Assembly (NCBI RefSeq): GCF_026625565.1
Contig: NZ_CP112998.1
Coordinates: 6,298,501-6,362,500 of the forward strand
Source of the DNA: Dyadobacter pollutisoli
GTDB taxonomy: Bacteria > Bacteroidota > Bacteroidia > Cytophagales > Spirosomataceae
Length of the DNA: 64,000 nt
Direction: 5' to 3'
Positions 43,517 to 53,135 of this stretch are shown piece after piece. The notes under the pieces were generated by a model. It worked only from the letters and a program-made list of their open reading frames with translations. It did no database searches and was not told the DNA's origin. Every line of letters starts with the position of its first letter. The stretch's first letter is position 1. The position numbers and the translations under genes were made by a program.

Positions 43517-44760
43517 CCTTTATTAACGGGGATTGTGAGGTTGCTCAAATTGTGACCCATTTTATCTCTTTTGGTCAAAAGATATTTTTCATTGTAGGGA
43601 TTAGAAGCAATTTCGACGGCTACGGAGTCTACTATTTCCAAACCATAGCCGATCAATCCTGCCCGTTTTTTAGGATTATTGGTGATCAATTTCAATTTAG
43701 TCACTTCCAGGTCGCGCAGGATCTGAGCGCCTACACCGTAGTCTCTGTCATCCATTGGCAGCCCAAGTTCCAGATTGGCTTCCACGGTATCGCGGCCCAT
43801 TTCCTGTAACTTGTAGGCCTTCAATTTATTTAGCAAACCGATACCACGTCCTTCCTGGTTCATATAAACGATCACTCCCTTGCCTGCTTTGTCTACCATT
43901 TCCATTGCGGCATGCAGCTGAGGGCCACAATCACATCGGCAGGAACCGAAAATATCACCGGTAACACAAGATGAATGTACCCGAACCAATACAGGTTCAT
44001 CTTTCTCCCAGGTACCTTTAACCAACGCCAAATGTAAGTCTCCGGTGTTGATCTGGCGGTAAGCGATCAGGTCGAAATGTCCCCATTTAGTAGGCATATC
44101 AACGCCAATCTCTCTTTTGATCAAGGATTCTTCACGTAGCCGATACTCAATCAGGTCTTTGATACTTACGAGTTTGAGATTAAATCGGTTGGCGATCTCA
44201 CGCAATTGAGGCAGGCGCGCCATAGAACCATCTTCATTGAGAATTTCAACAAGGACACCAGCAGGCGATAATCCGGCCAGCCGCGGAAAGTCAATGGCGG
44301 CTTCGGTATGTCCGGTACGGCGAAGTACTCCGCCTTTTTTTGCTTTTAATGGAAAAATATGACCGGGGCGACCCAAATCTTCTGGTTTGGTGTCAGAGCT
44401 AACCAGTGCCTGAATGGTTTTGGAGCGGTCGCTGGCAGAAATTCCGGTAGTGCAGCCATGTCCCAGCAAATCCACAGAAACGGTGAATGCTGTTTCGTGC
44501 AATGCAGTATTATTTCCTACCATCATTTCGAGATCGAGCTCGGCACAACGTTCCTCGGTGATGGGAACGCAAATCAAGCCGCGGCCTTCTCTGGCCATAA
44601 AGTTGACGATTTCGGGAGTTATCAATTCGGCAGCGCAAATAAAATCACCCTCATTTTCCCGGTCCTCGTCGTCAACGACAATAATCAGTTCACCTTTTTT
44701 TATGGCCTCAATGGCATCTTCTATGGAATCCAGTACGATCGGATTGTTATTATTACTCAT
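43513..44760 (-). CDS. ribBA: Bifunctional DHBP synthase / GTP cyclohydrolase II
   Basis: This 415-residue fusion feeds riboflavin synthesis. The N-terminal ~205 residues form 3,4-dihydroxy-2-butanone 4-phosphate synthase (DDEDRENEGDF motif, TGISASDRS). The C-terminal half is GTP cyclohydrolase II with the zinc site in SSCVTGDIFGSCRCDCG and the GRGIGLLNKL motif. Both active sites look complete. The GNAT gene overlaps its stop. No FMN riboswitch-like structure is seen in the 183 bp upstream. Confidence 0.95.
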   Translation of the reverse strand: MSNNNNPIVLDSIEDAIEAIKKGELIIVVDDEDRENEGDFICAAELITPEIVNFMAREGRGLICVPITEERCAELDLEMMVGNNTALHETAFTVSVDLLGHGCTTGISASDRSKTIQALVSSDTKPEDLGRPGHIFPLKAKKGGVLRRTGHTEAAIDFPRLAGLSPAGVLVEILNEDGSMARLPQLREIANRFNLKLVSIKDLIEYRLREESLIKREIGVDMPTKWGHFDLIAYRQINTGDLHLALVKGTWEKDEPVLVRVHSSCVTGDIFGSCRCDCGPQLHAAMEMVDKAGKGVIVYMNQEGRGIGLLNKLKAYKLQEMGRDTVEANLELGLPMDDRDYGVGAQILRDLEVTKLKLITNNPKKRAGLIGYGLEIVDSVAVEIASNPYNEKYLLTKRDKMGHNLSNLTIPVNKG

Positions 44761-44810
44761 TAATCAGATTGATGAAAAATAGTTTTGAACTAAAACTCGT
44801 TTTTACCTTG

Positions 44811-44818
44811 CAAAGGTA
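44811..44818 (-). promoter_or_regulatory. Putative ribBA -7 box
   Basis: On the minus strand TACCTTTG matches the Bacteroidota TAnnTTTG box, 51 bp upstream of the ribBA ATG. A matching -33 element is not clear. Confidence 0.4.
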
Positions 44819-44943
44819 CATTGTTAATATTGAAAGTTCTATTTTTGAACCTCTATGCATCTTAACAAAGGTTTTCCTTTAAGCGTTTCAAAGGGTTATC
44901 GCATTAAGCAGAGGCACTATTCGGAGACTATTTCTACACATTT

Positions 44944-46884
44944 ATGAACATTAAGCTACTGATCGCATTTTTGTTAGGCACGTTTTTGCTTTTTACGGAA
45001 GATGTTTCAGGTCAGGGCTTTTGCGGAAACACTGGCGGATTTACCGTCACTCCTTCTCAGGGATGCGCTCCGTTAACTGTTACTATTAAAAACCAGGTTG
45101 TCAAAGCGGAGAATGTCAGTTATGCGTATAATTTCAACCGCGCTCAGACCACTGTACCCGACATTAAAGAAACCACCCAGGATTCTTCTTATACATACAA
45201 GCTGCCGGGCATCTATACGATCCTGCAATTCGGTAGTGCGGGTGGTACGGGTTTCAGTCAATGTAAAGATGTTACGGTAAGAGAAACCAGGGCTCCGACA
45301 GCCAATGTGACGGTTTGCAAAAGCGGAAAGGTTCAGTTGGACATGGTTCTGGATAGTATTTCAGAAGCATATGATTTCATTGAAATAAACTGGGGCGACG
45401 GTACGCAGGTTTGGAACTGGGAAAAGGGAAAAGGCAGTGTTTTTCATAACTATACAGGCGCAGGTCCATGGCCTCCTGTTAAGCTGACAGGGAAATATAC
45501 GAATGGACAATGCGCTCAAAGCACTAATACATCAACAATCTCGGGCAGCTCATCGCAGTCGCTTGCAAGTGTCCGTATCCGGAATGTAGAGATGCTTTCC
45601 TCTGGTGATGCGAAGATCGTTTATGATGGTATCGAAGGCATACCGACAGAAGTACTCATTGACAAAGGCGACGGACAATTTGTATCCACAGGGAAAAAAG
45701 GACAGTCAGCGGGAGCACAGGCCATCACGATCAGCGGCCTTAACCCTCAGCAGATTTACAGGTTCAAATTATCTTCCAAAGACATTTGCGACGACATAAT
45801 CGAAAGCCCTGTTGTGAGCAGTCTGATCATCAAAGAAGGATCGTTTTCATTGGACGAAATTATTTCAGTAGCCTGGGAGCATTACCCTAATACGGATCAA
45901 TTGATAGAGTATCAGCTGAAACGAGATGGTGCAGTAGTTTTCACATCTACCGACCAACTATCCTATCTTGACAAAGACGTTAAATGTGGGAATATTTACA
46001 AATATGAAATTGTAGCGATCATTGAAAATGACGTACGCTCGTATTCCAGTTTCATTAATCTTGAACCAAAATCGTCGGCACCAGGCGTCATTAATACCGC
46101 CAGCGTTACAGTAGAGGAGGACAATACCATTGTGACCCAGGTAGAGGTTTCAGGTGAGGGGCTAACCAGCACCTATAACCTGATCGTAGAGAGGTCATTG
46201 CTCGGAAGTGCAGACTTTCAGCAGGTTTCACCAGCCGATAATCAGACTTTACTGTTCCAGGATACTAATGTCAACACTTCCGAGAATTCGTACTGCTACC
46301 GGTTCGCATATGAGAATGCGTGTAAATTGAAATCACCTGATTACAACGCGCCGGTATGCTCCGTACTTTTAAAAACCAATACACCTGAAATTGTATGGAA
46401 TGGTAATGCGCCATTTACAGATGCGGTGGGTTCTTACGACCTATTGCAGATGGATGATAAAGGAAATATCCAGGATGCCATTCCGAAGCAGTTGGGTACC
46501 AGTCATACATTAGACCTTGGGTCGCAGTCCGCATTTTCATTTCGCGTAAAAGTAAATTCAGGCAATGGAAACTTCACGAGTTACTCCAACATTTTGAATT
46601 TCAGAAGCGAGGCTATTATTTTAGTCCCGGACGCATTTACACCTAATGGAGATGCTTATAATGAGCGGTTTGAAGTGAAAGCCTACTTTGTTTCAGACTT
46701 TAAAATGTCGGTTTTTAATCGTTGGGGAGAAGTCGTTTTTAGGTCAGAAAACATTGCAGAGGGCTGGAATGGCAATATTAAGGGGGAAAAAGCGCCGGGG
46801 GGTTACTACCTGTACAAGATCGAAGCAACGGCTTCCTCGGGCGGGAATGTGCAGAAGAATGGAAGTTTTTTACTGATAAGATAG
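44944..46884 (+). CDS. Secreted protein with PKD/Fn3-like repeats and CHU_C/T9SS type B C-terminal domain
   Basis: This 646-residue protein starts with a signal peptide (IKLLIAFLLGTFLLFTEDVSGQ). The N-terminal repeat contains TPSQGCAPLTVTIKN, like a PKD domain, and a WGDGTQVWNW stretch follows. It ends in the gliding-motility C-terminal domain (VPDAFTPNGDAYNERFEVK, FNRWGEVVF, final SFLLIR). It should be exported by the type IX system and held at the surface. The next gene downstream is a paralogue, diverged but with the same layout. It is divergent from ribBA. Confidence 0.85.
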   Translation: MNIKLLIAFLLGTFLLFTEDVSGQGFCGNTGGFTVTPSQGCAPLTVTIKNQVVKAENVSYAYNFNRAQTTVPDIKETTQDSSYTYKLPGIYTILQFGSAGGTGFSQCKDVTVRETRAPTANVTVCKSGKVQLDMVLDSISEAYDFIEINWGDGTQVWNWEKGKGSVFHNYTGAGPWPPVKLTGKYTNGQCAQSTNTSTISGSSSQSLASVRIRNVEMLSSGDAKIVYDGIEGIPTEVLIDKGDGQFVSTGKKGQSAGAQAITISGLNPQQIYRFKLSSKDICDDIIESPVVSSLIIKEGSFSLDEIISVAWEHYPNTDQLIEYQLKRDGAVVFTSTDQLSYLDKDVKCGNIYKYEIVAIIENDVRSYSSFINLEPKSSAPGVINTASVTVEEDNTIVTQVEVSGEGLTSTYNLIVERSLLGSADFQQVSPADNQTLLFQDTNVNTSENSYCYRFAYENACKLKSPDYNAPVCSVLLKTNTPEIVWNGNAPFTDAVGSYDLLQMDDKGNIQDAIPKQLGTSHTLDLGSQSAFSFRVKVNSGNGNFTSYSNILNFRSEAIILVPDAFTPNGDAYNERFEVKAYFVSDFKMSVFNRWGEVVFRSENIAEGWNGNIKGEKAPGGYYLYKIEATASSGGNVQKNGSFLLIR

Positions 46885-47069
46885 ATTTTTCTAATGGCTT
46901 AATAGTCAGGATAATACTTTCGTCGCATTTCCCGTTTAATAGTTAGGCCAAGCTCGTAACCCGAAATAACCTATTTTTGAACGCTCATCGCCCCGACATT
47001 CTTTTCCATTTTCGTTCAGTGTTAATTTAAAGTCTTTGTAAAAGAGTCATAGCTTAATATTGCACACTT

Positions 47070-48992
47070 ATGAGATTACGAATACTATCTTTTTTTATAG
47101 CTATAATAATTTTTTCCGCGGGCAGGATATATGCCCAGGGCTTGTGCGACAGAGGTGGGGGATCATTTACATTGGATAAATATGAGGGGTGCGCACCTTT
47201 GACGGTCAAAATCACAAATACGGTACCAAATCCAATTATTGTCGGTTATCAGGCTTTTTACGATGGAAGGTCCACAAATCCGGCCAACGCCGACATTACC
47301 CAATACACTTACACTATACCCGGTAAATTTGTTTTTCTTCAAATCGGAGCTACTTCCAGTGGTGCCTTTTACGCTTGTAAGGATGTCAGAGTCTATGAAA
47401 CCAGAACGATTGTCGCCCAGTATACCTCATGCGGCAGTGGTAAAATTACACTGGCTTTATCAGAAGATGCTATTTTCAAGGAGTACGATGAGATCTTAAT
47501 AGACTGGGGCGATGGAGAGTCTTTTGTTTGGCAAAAAGGTAGCCCTCTTACGATGGATCATAACTACGCCAATGTTTCTAGCAGTCCAGTGGTGAAATTG
47601 ACTGGCAGATATACAGGCGGAAAGGAGTGTAGCCAAGGTAGGACTTACAATCTTGCGGTGACGTTTCAGCAGGCTCAGTTAAGTGAAATTCAGATCAAAG
47701 CCGTTGAAATGCGGGGAGACGGCACGTTAAGGTTGACTTATCAGGGTGTTACTGCTATACCAACCGAGATCAAATATGCTGCGAATGGCGCTACTTATAC
47801 AACTGCGGGCAGCCGTTCATCAGGGGGCGTTCAACCCTATGATATCAAAGGCCTTAATATAGGTCAGGTGTACCAATTAAAACTTTCTTCCGAAGATTTA
47901 TGCCAGGGACAAAGCGATAGCCGGGTTTATAGTAGCATGACATTATCTGGAAAATCCGATGAAGGTAAAAATGTCTTGACTTGGAATCAGTATCCTGATC
48001 CTGCGGATTTTGCTGGGTATGATCTCGTCAAGGACGGAACTGTCATCAAAACTTTTACATCTATCACGGATGTCACTTATACTGATGAAGATGTACAATG
48101 CGGAAGTTATGCTGAATATCAGATTGTGGCTAAAATCAAGGATGTGACTTCTACCTCCTCTCCTGTAGGCGTGAAGACTGAGATCTCGTCACCTAGGCCA
48201 ATAGAAGAAGCGTCGGTTTCTGTTCTGGGAGATAATTTGGTGTTGATCAAAGCAAAAGTTCCGGGCTCAGGGTCTAATAGTACTTATGATCTAACTATTG
48301 AAAAAGCCGACGCCGGGAGCACTACTTTTAAAAAGATTATTACACTGTATAATCAGAACGAGTACTCGGATATTTCAGTCAAAACTAACGAAATGTCATA
48401 CTGTTACAGAATGAGTTATCAAAACTCCTGTGGCCAGAAGTTGCCAGTATCGGCGCCGATCTGCACTATACTTTTGACAAAGAACCTGAACACGCTTAGC
48501 TGGACGCCCGAACTGCCAATCCTTGGAGGAACTACAGGATATACTGTAATGCAAAGAGGGTCAAGTGGTACAGACGATGAGATTCCGGTTCAGTTGAATA
48601 CCAATTACACAGTCCAGTTAAATGCCCAAAGCGACCTCGAATACAATTTCCAGATTCGGGCAAATTCTACAAATGGCGAGTTTGAAAGCTTTTCCAATAT
48701 CCTCAACTACAAAAGAAGCGCAGGGGTTTTTGTCCCACAAGCGTTCTCACCAAACGGTGATGGCTATAACGACGTTTTGGAAACAAAATCCACGCAGTTA
48801 CAATCATTCAATTTCTCGGTTCTGAATCGCTGGGGACAAGTTGTGTTTCATTCTGATGACTTAGCAAAAAACTGGGATGGCACTATAAATGGCACTAATG
48901 CGCCGGTAGGATCCTACGTTTACAAAATGACATTCGTCGACGATATCAATCAAACTGTTGAAAAAAGTGGTACTTTTATGCTTTTACGGTAG
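47070..48992 (+). CDS. Paralogous secreted protein with CHU_C/T9SS type B C-terminal domain
   Basis: This 640-residue protein has the same architecture as its upstream neighbour: signal peptide, PKD-like N terminus (DKYEGCAPLTVKITN), WGDGESFVW, Ig-like middle repeats, and a C-terminal VPQAFSPNGDGYNDVLE, LNRWGQVVF and TFMLLR. It is clearly a tandem duplicate of the gene at 44944 but diverged along its whole length, unlike the pair at 6-12 kb. Surface structural or adhesive role likely. It is followed by the ybaB-type gene, 53 bp on. Confidence 0.85.
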   Translation: MRLRILSFFIAIIIFSAGRIYAQGLCDRGGGSFTLDKYEGCAPLTVKITNTVPNPIIVGYQAFYDGRSTNPANADITQYTYTIPGKFVFLQIGATSSGAFYACKDVRVYETRTIVAQYTSCGSGKITLALSEDAIFKEYDEILIDWGDGESFVWQKGSPLTMDHNYANVSSSPVVKLTGRYTGGKECSQGRTYNLAVTFQQAQLSEIQIKAVEMRGDGTLRLTYQGVTAIPTEIKYAANGATYTTAGSRSSGGVQPYDIKGLNIGQVYQLKLSSEDLCQGQSDSRVYSSMTLSGKSDEGKNVLTWNQYPDPADFAGYDLVKDGTVIKTFTSITDVTYTDEDVQCGSYAEYQIVAKIKDVTSTSSPVGVKTEISSPRPIEEASVSVLGDNLVLIKAKVPGSGSNSTYDLTIEKADAGSTTFKKIITLYNQNEYSDISVKTNEMSYCYRMSYQNSCGQKLPVSAPICTILLTKNLNTLSWTPELPILGGTTGYTVMQRGSSGTDDEIPVQLNTNYTVQLNAQSDLEYNFQIRANSTNGEFESFSNILNYKRSAGVFVPQAFSPNGDGYNDVLETKSTQLQSFNFSVLNRWGQVVFHSDDLAKNWDGTINGTNAPVGSYVYKMTFVDDINQTVEKSGTFMLLR

Positions 48993-49045
48993 TAATCATT
49001 TCCGTAAAATTAATTTTATAAGGCATAAACTTAATAAGTACTGAT

Positions 49046-49393
49046 ATGTTTGGAAATATGGCAGACATGATGGGGCTCATGGGCAAAATGAAAGACCTTC
49101 AGTCTCGCATGAAAGAAGCTCAGGATCAGCTGGTCACAATCACACAAACAGCGGAATCAGGTGGCGGAATGGTGAAAGCCACTGTCAATGGCCAGAAAGT
49201 GGTGATTGGTCTCGATATTGATAAGGATTTGGTTAATCCGGATGATAAGGAAATGTTGCAGGACCTTATCGTAGCCGCAGTCAATAAGGCACTTGATAAC
49301 ATTGAACCGAAAATCAAAGAGCATTTACAAAAAGCAACAGATGGTGTTCTTCCCAATATTCCAGGTCTGGACTTAGGAAGTTTCATCAAATAA
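49046..49393 (+). CDS. ybaB: YbaB/EbfC-family nucleoid-associated protein
   Basis: This 115-residue protein matches YbaB/EbfC: M-rich N terminus (MADMMGLMGKMKDLQSRMKE), then VKATVNGQKVVIGLDIDKDL and a C-terminal helix. It forms tweezer-like homodimers that bind DNA. Often encoded near recR or dnaX, but here it sits upstream of a glycosyltransferase, with 11 bp between them, so the two may be co-transcribed. Confidence 0.9.
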   Translation: MFGNMADMMGLMGKMKDLQSRMKEAQDQLVTITQTAESGGGMVKATVNGQKVVIGLDIDKDLVNPDDKEMLQDLIVAAVNKALDNIEPKIKEHLQKATDGVLPNIPGLDLGSFIK

Positions 49394-49404
49394 CTGATTG
49401 ATTA

Positions 49405-50433
49405 ATGGCTTCCTCTGTTGCGATTGTAATATTGAATTATAACGGTCGGCATTATCTTGAAAAATTTCTCCCGAATATAATCCGGTACTCCCAGGGCTAC
49501 GATATCTGGGTGGCAGATAATGCTTCAACGGATCAATCCATTGAGTGGCTCAACGAGCATTATCCTGAATTGAAAACCCTGCTTATTTCCGAGAACAAAG
49601 GCTATGCAGGAGGCTATAACGAGGCTTTAAAGCGCATCAGTTCAGATTATTACATCCTTCTTAATTCCGACATTGAAGTAACCGAGAACTGGATAGAACC
49701 GGTCATTTCGTTTATGGATTCGGATACTAAAATTGCTGCCTGCCAACCCAAGATACGCGCATTCGACCTTCCTACCCACTTCGAGTATGCCGGTGCAGCC
49801 GGAGGGTATATGGACTATCTCGGTTACCCGTTTTGCCGGGGCAGGATCTTCGATACACGGGAGGAAGATTTGGGGCAGTACGATGATGAAAAAGACGTTT
49901 TCTGGGCAACGGGAGCATGTCTTTTTGTAAGAGCATCTGCTTTTCACCAAGCGAAAGGTTTTGATGAATCGTTCTTCGCTCATATGGAAGAAATCGATCT
50001 GTGCTGGCGGTTACTTAATATGAAATACCGGATCACGTATTGTGGCAAATCGGTAGTTTATCATGTTGGGGGAGGTACTTTGCACAAATCTAACCCCAGA
50101 AAAACATTTCTGAATTATCGGAATAATCTTATTATGCTTTTCAAAAACCTGCCCAAGGGAAGGAGATGGAAGACCGTTTTGATAAGGCTTGTTTTGGATG
50201 GAATATCGAGTGTTCGTTTTATGGCAACCGGTGCCTGGCCGGACGTAATTGCCATTATTAAAGCGCATTTCGCCTTTTATGCGATGATTCCCTCCTTGAC
50301 AAAGAATACCCGGCGAACGACGTACAGAGCGCCCTTATATTACCGAAGTGTAGTATGGGAATATTTTGTATTGGGGAAGCACCGATTCAATCAGCTGACG
50401 GGTATCAAATCGGCTACAACTCCCAAATCGTAG
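49405..50433 (+). CDS. Family 2 glycosyltransferase
   Basis: This 342-residue GT-A fold enzyme has the nucleotide-sugar site at residues 1-60 (VAIVILNYNGRHYL, ADNASTDQS). The DxD-type region is YILLNSDIEVTENW, the WATGACLFVRASAF loop follows, and the EEIDLCWRL catalytic-base segment is in place. Probably a rhamnosyl- or other surface-polysaccharide transferase. It follows ybaB by 11 bp and its end overlaps the convergent PspC-like gene by 20 bp. Confidence 0.88.
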   Translation: MASSVAIVILNYNGRHYLEKFLPNIIRYSQGYDIWVADNASTDQSIEWLNEHYPELKTLLISENKGYAGGYNEALKRISSDYYILLNSDIEVTENWIEPVISFMDSDTKIAACQPKIRAFDLPTHFEYAGAAGGYMDYLGYPFCRGRIFDTREEDLGQYDDEKDVFWATGACLFVRASAFHQAKGFDESFFAHMEEIDLCWRLLNMKYRITYCGKSVVYHVGGGTLHKSNPRKTFLNYRNNLIMLFKNLPKGRRWKTVLIRLVLDGISSVRFMATGAWPDVIAIIKAHFAFYAMIPSLTKNTRRTTYRAPLYYRSVVWEYFVLGKHRFNQLTGIKSATTPKS

Positions 50434-50635
50434 GGCTGTTGTGCCTTCTCCAATGCTGGTGAAGCTCCATCCAGAATGCGAGGATCAGATACAGGATGAT
50501 CGGAGAGCCAAAAGTCATGAAAGTAGCATATATAAAGTATCTCCTGATGCTGCTGGCAGGGAAATTAAGCTTCTCACCCAAGTTCGCGCACACTCCAAAT
50601 ATTTGGTCTTCAACATAATACCGAAGTCTGTTCAT
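50414..50635 (-). CDS. PspC-domain-like small membrane protein
   Basis: This 73-residue protein resembles the PspC domain: VCANLGEKLNFPASSIRRYF, then one hydrophobic segment (FGSPIILYLILAFWM). PspC-like proteins bind phage-shock components or act as small regulators. The short length and single helix make the assignment moderate. It converges with and overlaps the glycosyltransferase gene by 20 bp. Confidence 0.6.
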   Translation of the reverse strand: MNRLRYYVEDQIFGVCANLGEKLNFPASSIRRYFIYATFMTFGSPIILYLILAFWMELHQHWRRHNSPTIWEL

Positions 50636-50987
50636 ACCTTATTTTTTAATAATTACCTCATAATTAGCAATTTTCGCCGGGATATACAATTCGGCAAAAA
50701 TTTTTTTACTCAATGGACGACCAAATAGCAAAATACCGCTAACTCGTAAATTTTCAAATTCTTTAATCAAATAAATTGTTTTACAAACAATTTTTGTTTC
50801 TTTGTGATTAAAGATTTTGTAAGTAGTTCATTATAATCAAGATGCCTTGTTGAAAATTGCCAAAATTTCTTCTGCTAATGCATTGAGCCTCCCTCAATTA
50901 TTTGGTAACGCCATTTAGACTTATCACTGAAACGCTTACAATCTTCTTGTATTTTCACCTTATTTCAATTTTTTTATTTCAACTATT
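50636..50987. promoter_or_regulatory. Leader region of the cold-shock gene
   Basis: A 352-bp gap without a coding region lies between the PspC-like gene and the cold-shock gene. It holds an AT-rich palindrome at 50773-50793 (arms AAATTGTTT/AAACAATTT around TAC). Such long leaders before cold-shock genes often fold differently with temperature. No textbook motif is recognised here. Confidence 0.35.
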
Positions 50988-51182
50988 ATGCCAACAGGTA
51001 CTGTAAAATTTTTCAATGAAGCTAAGGGATACGGCTTCATCGTTGAAGACGACACAAACAGAGACATTTTTGTCCATGTGACAGGATTGGGAGGACTTAC
51101 TATCCGTGAAAATGACCAAGTTGAATACGAAGTCGTTGAGGGTAAAAAAGGACTAAACGCTGTGCAGGTAAAAAAGATATAG
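50988..51182 (+). CDS. Cold-shock-domain protein
   Basis: This 64-residue single cold-shock domain reads MPTGTVKFFNEAKGYGFIVE at the start. The RNP1-like KGYGFIVEDD and RNP2-like IFVHVTGL give a five-stranded barrel that binds single-stranded RNA or DNA. It acts as an RNA chaperone, often induced at low temperature or during growth arrest. A strong terminator follows 20 bp after the stop. Confidence 0.93.
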   Translation: MPTGTVKFFNEAKGYGFIVEDDTNRDIFVHVTGLGGLTIRENDQVEYEVVEGKKGLNAVQVKKI

Positions 51183-51201
51183 TTATATTTTTTTTGCAGA
51201 A

Positions 51202-51240
51202 CATTAAAAATGCCGCCCCTCGGAAGCGGCATTTTTAATG
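51202..51240. terminator. Bidirectional terminator between the cold-shock gene and lysS
   Basis: A 15-bp stem CATTAAAAATGCCGC/GCGGCATTTTTAATG with a 9-nt loop lies between convergent genes, 6 bp before the lysS stop. Confidence 0.9.
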
Positions 51241-51246
51241 TTCATA

Positions 51247-52962
51247 TCAGCCTACCCAGACTTTAACATCGTCCAGCTGCGGCATTTTTTCTTCAATTTT
51301 CAGCTTTTTACGCATCCCTCCCAGATCATTGAAAATCTTGTTGGGGCTGGCTGTCTTCAATTGTTCTATCGTTAATATATTCATTTTCTGTAAAGCAGGC
51401 ACCCAAACAGCTGGTACGCCTGCATCGACGTAATCTGATTCTTTTGCAATTTCTGCTTTCTTTTCCGGGCGCATTTGCGGGAAGAAAATGACTTCCTGAA
51501 TGCTGGAATTATTGGTCAGAAGCATAGTTAACCTATCGATTCCGATACCTATACCTGACGTTGGCGGCATTCCGTATTCCAGTGACCGGAGAAAATCATC
51601 ATCCATTTCCATAGCCTCGTCATCCCCGCGCTCCTTTAATGTAAGCTGATCTTCAAATCGCTCACGCTGCTCAATCGGGTCATTCAACTCGGAATATGCA
51701 TTGGCGATTTCACGACCATTTACAAAAAGCTCGAAACGTTCTACCATTCCCTTTTTGGTGCGGTGCTTTTTCGTAAGCGGTGACATTTCCACAGGGTGGT
51801 CAATGATAAATGTCGGCTGTATGATGTGACTTTCAACTTTTTCTCCAAAAATCTCGTCGATAAGCTTGCCTTTACCCATACTATCATTCACTTCCATGCC
51901 CCATGCACGGCACTGGGCACGTATAGTAGCCTCGTCGGACGCATCCACATCCAACCCTGTGTATTGATGTATGGCGTCGGTAATACTCAAACGTGGATAT
52001 GGTCCTGCGAAATCAAGTTCGACATCGCCAAAAGTTGCTTTTGTAGTTCCATTCACAGCCAGAGCTACCTGTTCCAGAACTTGCTCCGTCATCTCCATCA
52101 TCCACAAATAGTCTTTGTATGCGACATACAGTTCCACCGTCGTGAACTCAGGGTTATGAGTGCGGTCCATTCCTTCATTACGGAACAGTTTCCCAAATTC
52201 GTAAACCCCCTCAAATCCACCGACGATCAGTCTTTTCAAGTGCAGCTCAGTAGCAATCCGCAGGTATAAGCCCACATCCAATGCATTGTGATGCGTCGTG
52301 AATGGCCTGGCGGCAGCGCCTCCGTGAATGGATTGCAATACCGGTGTTTCTACTTCCAGCCAGCCTTTTGAGTCAAAGTAAGAGCGCATGGTGGTGATAA
52401 TCCTCGCACGTTTGATGAAGATATCACGCACTTCGGGATTCACGATCAGGTCCACATACCGTTGGCGGTACCTCAGTTCAGGATCGGTAAAACCGTCATG
52501 CACATTACCATCTTCGTCACGTTTAACGACAGGCAGAGGCCGAAGGGATTTATTTAAAATTTTAAATTCCTGAACGTGTACGGAAATTTCGCCGGTTTGG
52601 GTAGTAAATACAAATCCCGTGACGCCAATGATATCGCCAATGTCGAGCAGCTTCTTGAAAACGGTATTGTAAAGAGTCTTGTCTTCGCCCGGGCAAAGAT
52701 CGTCACGGCGGAAGTACAATTGTACGCGGCCTGTGCTATCCTGGAACTCGGCAAAAGCGGCGCTTCCCATGATACGAAAACCCATAAGCCTGCCGGCCAT
52801 GGTCACATGTTTATAATCGATCTTATTGTTCTCGTAGTTTTTAACGATGTCCGCGGCATAAGTATTCACCACAAACTCTTCTGTCGGGTAGGGCTCTATG
52901 CCCAGCCGCATTAACTCTTCGCGCTTCTGACGCCTTAATATTTCCTGTTCGCTTAGTAGCAT
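51247..52962 (-). CDS. lysS: Lysyl-tRNA synthetase, class II
   Basis: This 571-residue enzyme charges tRNA-Lys with lysine. An N-terminal OB-fold anticodon-binding domain (residues ~55-150, MAGRLMGFRIMGSAAFAEFQD) precedes the class II catalytic core. That core shows motif 1 at about LEVETPVLQ, motif 2 at FEFGKLFRNEGMDRTHNPEFT-like residues and motif 3 in SGIGIGIDRLTMLL. A ~60-residue C-terminal extension (EKKAEIAKESDYVDAGVPAVW and on) is present. A minus-strand TAATTTTG box at 53022-53015 may be its promoter. Confidence 0.95.
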   Translation of the reverse strand: MLLSEQEILRRQKREELMRLGIEPYPTEEFVVNTYAADIVKNYENNKIDYKHVTMAGRLMGFRIMGSAAFAEFQDSTGRVQLYFRRDDLCPGEDKTLYNTVFKKLLDIGDIIGVTGFVFTTQTGEISVHVQEFKILNKSLRPLPVVKRDEDGNVHDGFTDPELRYRQRYVDLIVNPEVRDIFIKRARIITTMRSYFDSKGWLEVETPVLQSIHGGAAARPFTTHHNALDVGLYLRIATELHLKRLIVGGFEGVYEFGKLFRNEGMDRTHNPEFTTVELYVAYKDYLWMMEMTEQVLEQVALAVNGTTKATFGDVELDFAGPYPRLSITDAIHQYTGLDVDASDEATIRAQCRAWGMEVNDSMGKGKLIDEIFGEKVESHIIQPTFIIDHPVEMSPLTKKHRTKKGMVERFELFVNGREIANAYSELNDPIEQRERFEDQLTLKERGDDEAMEMDDDFLRSLEYGMPPTSGIGIGIDRLTMLLTNNSSIQEVIFFPQMRPEKKAEIAKESDYVDAGVPAVWVPALQKMNILTIEQLKTASPNKIFNDLGGMRKKLKIEEKMPQLDDVKVWVG

Positions 52963-53103
52963 TTGATCAAAATAATTTTTGAAAACGAGATTTTCGGCAT
53001 TCCAAAATAGTGCGCAAAATTAGTATTTTTTGCCGGGAATAGCGAAGATGGAAACCATTAAGATGCTTTACATGGTTCCTGGAGAATATTTGCTGGCACG
53101 TTA

Positions 53104-53122
53104 TTAATGTAACTTACATTAA
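53104..53122. promoter_or_regulatory. Perfect 19-bp palindrome upstream of the AsmA-like gene
   Basis: TTAATGTAA-C-TTACATTAA lies 13 bp upstream of the ATG at 53136, inside the 173-bp gap between lysS and the AsmA-like gene. Symmetry and location suit an operator; no regulator is assigned. A similar TTACATTA word occurs upstream of the response-regulator gene. Confidence 0.5.
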
Positions 53123-53135
53123 ATCCCTTCAATTC

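Noticed and set aside
44761..44943. FMN riboswitch upstream of ribBA
   Set aside because: No conserved multi-stem RFN-like structure or its conserved loops are visible in the gap; only a promoter box is found.
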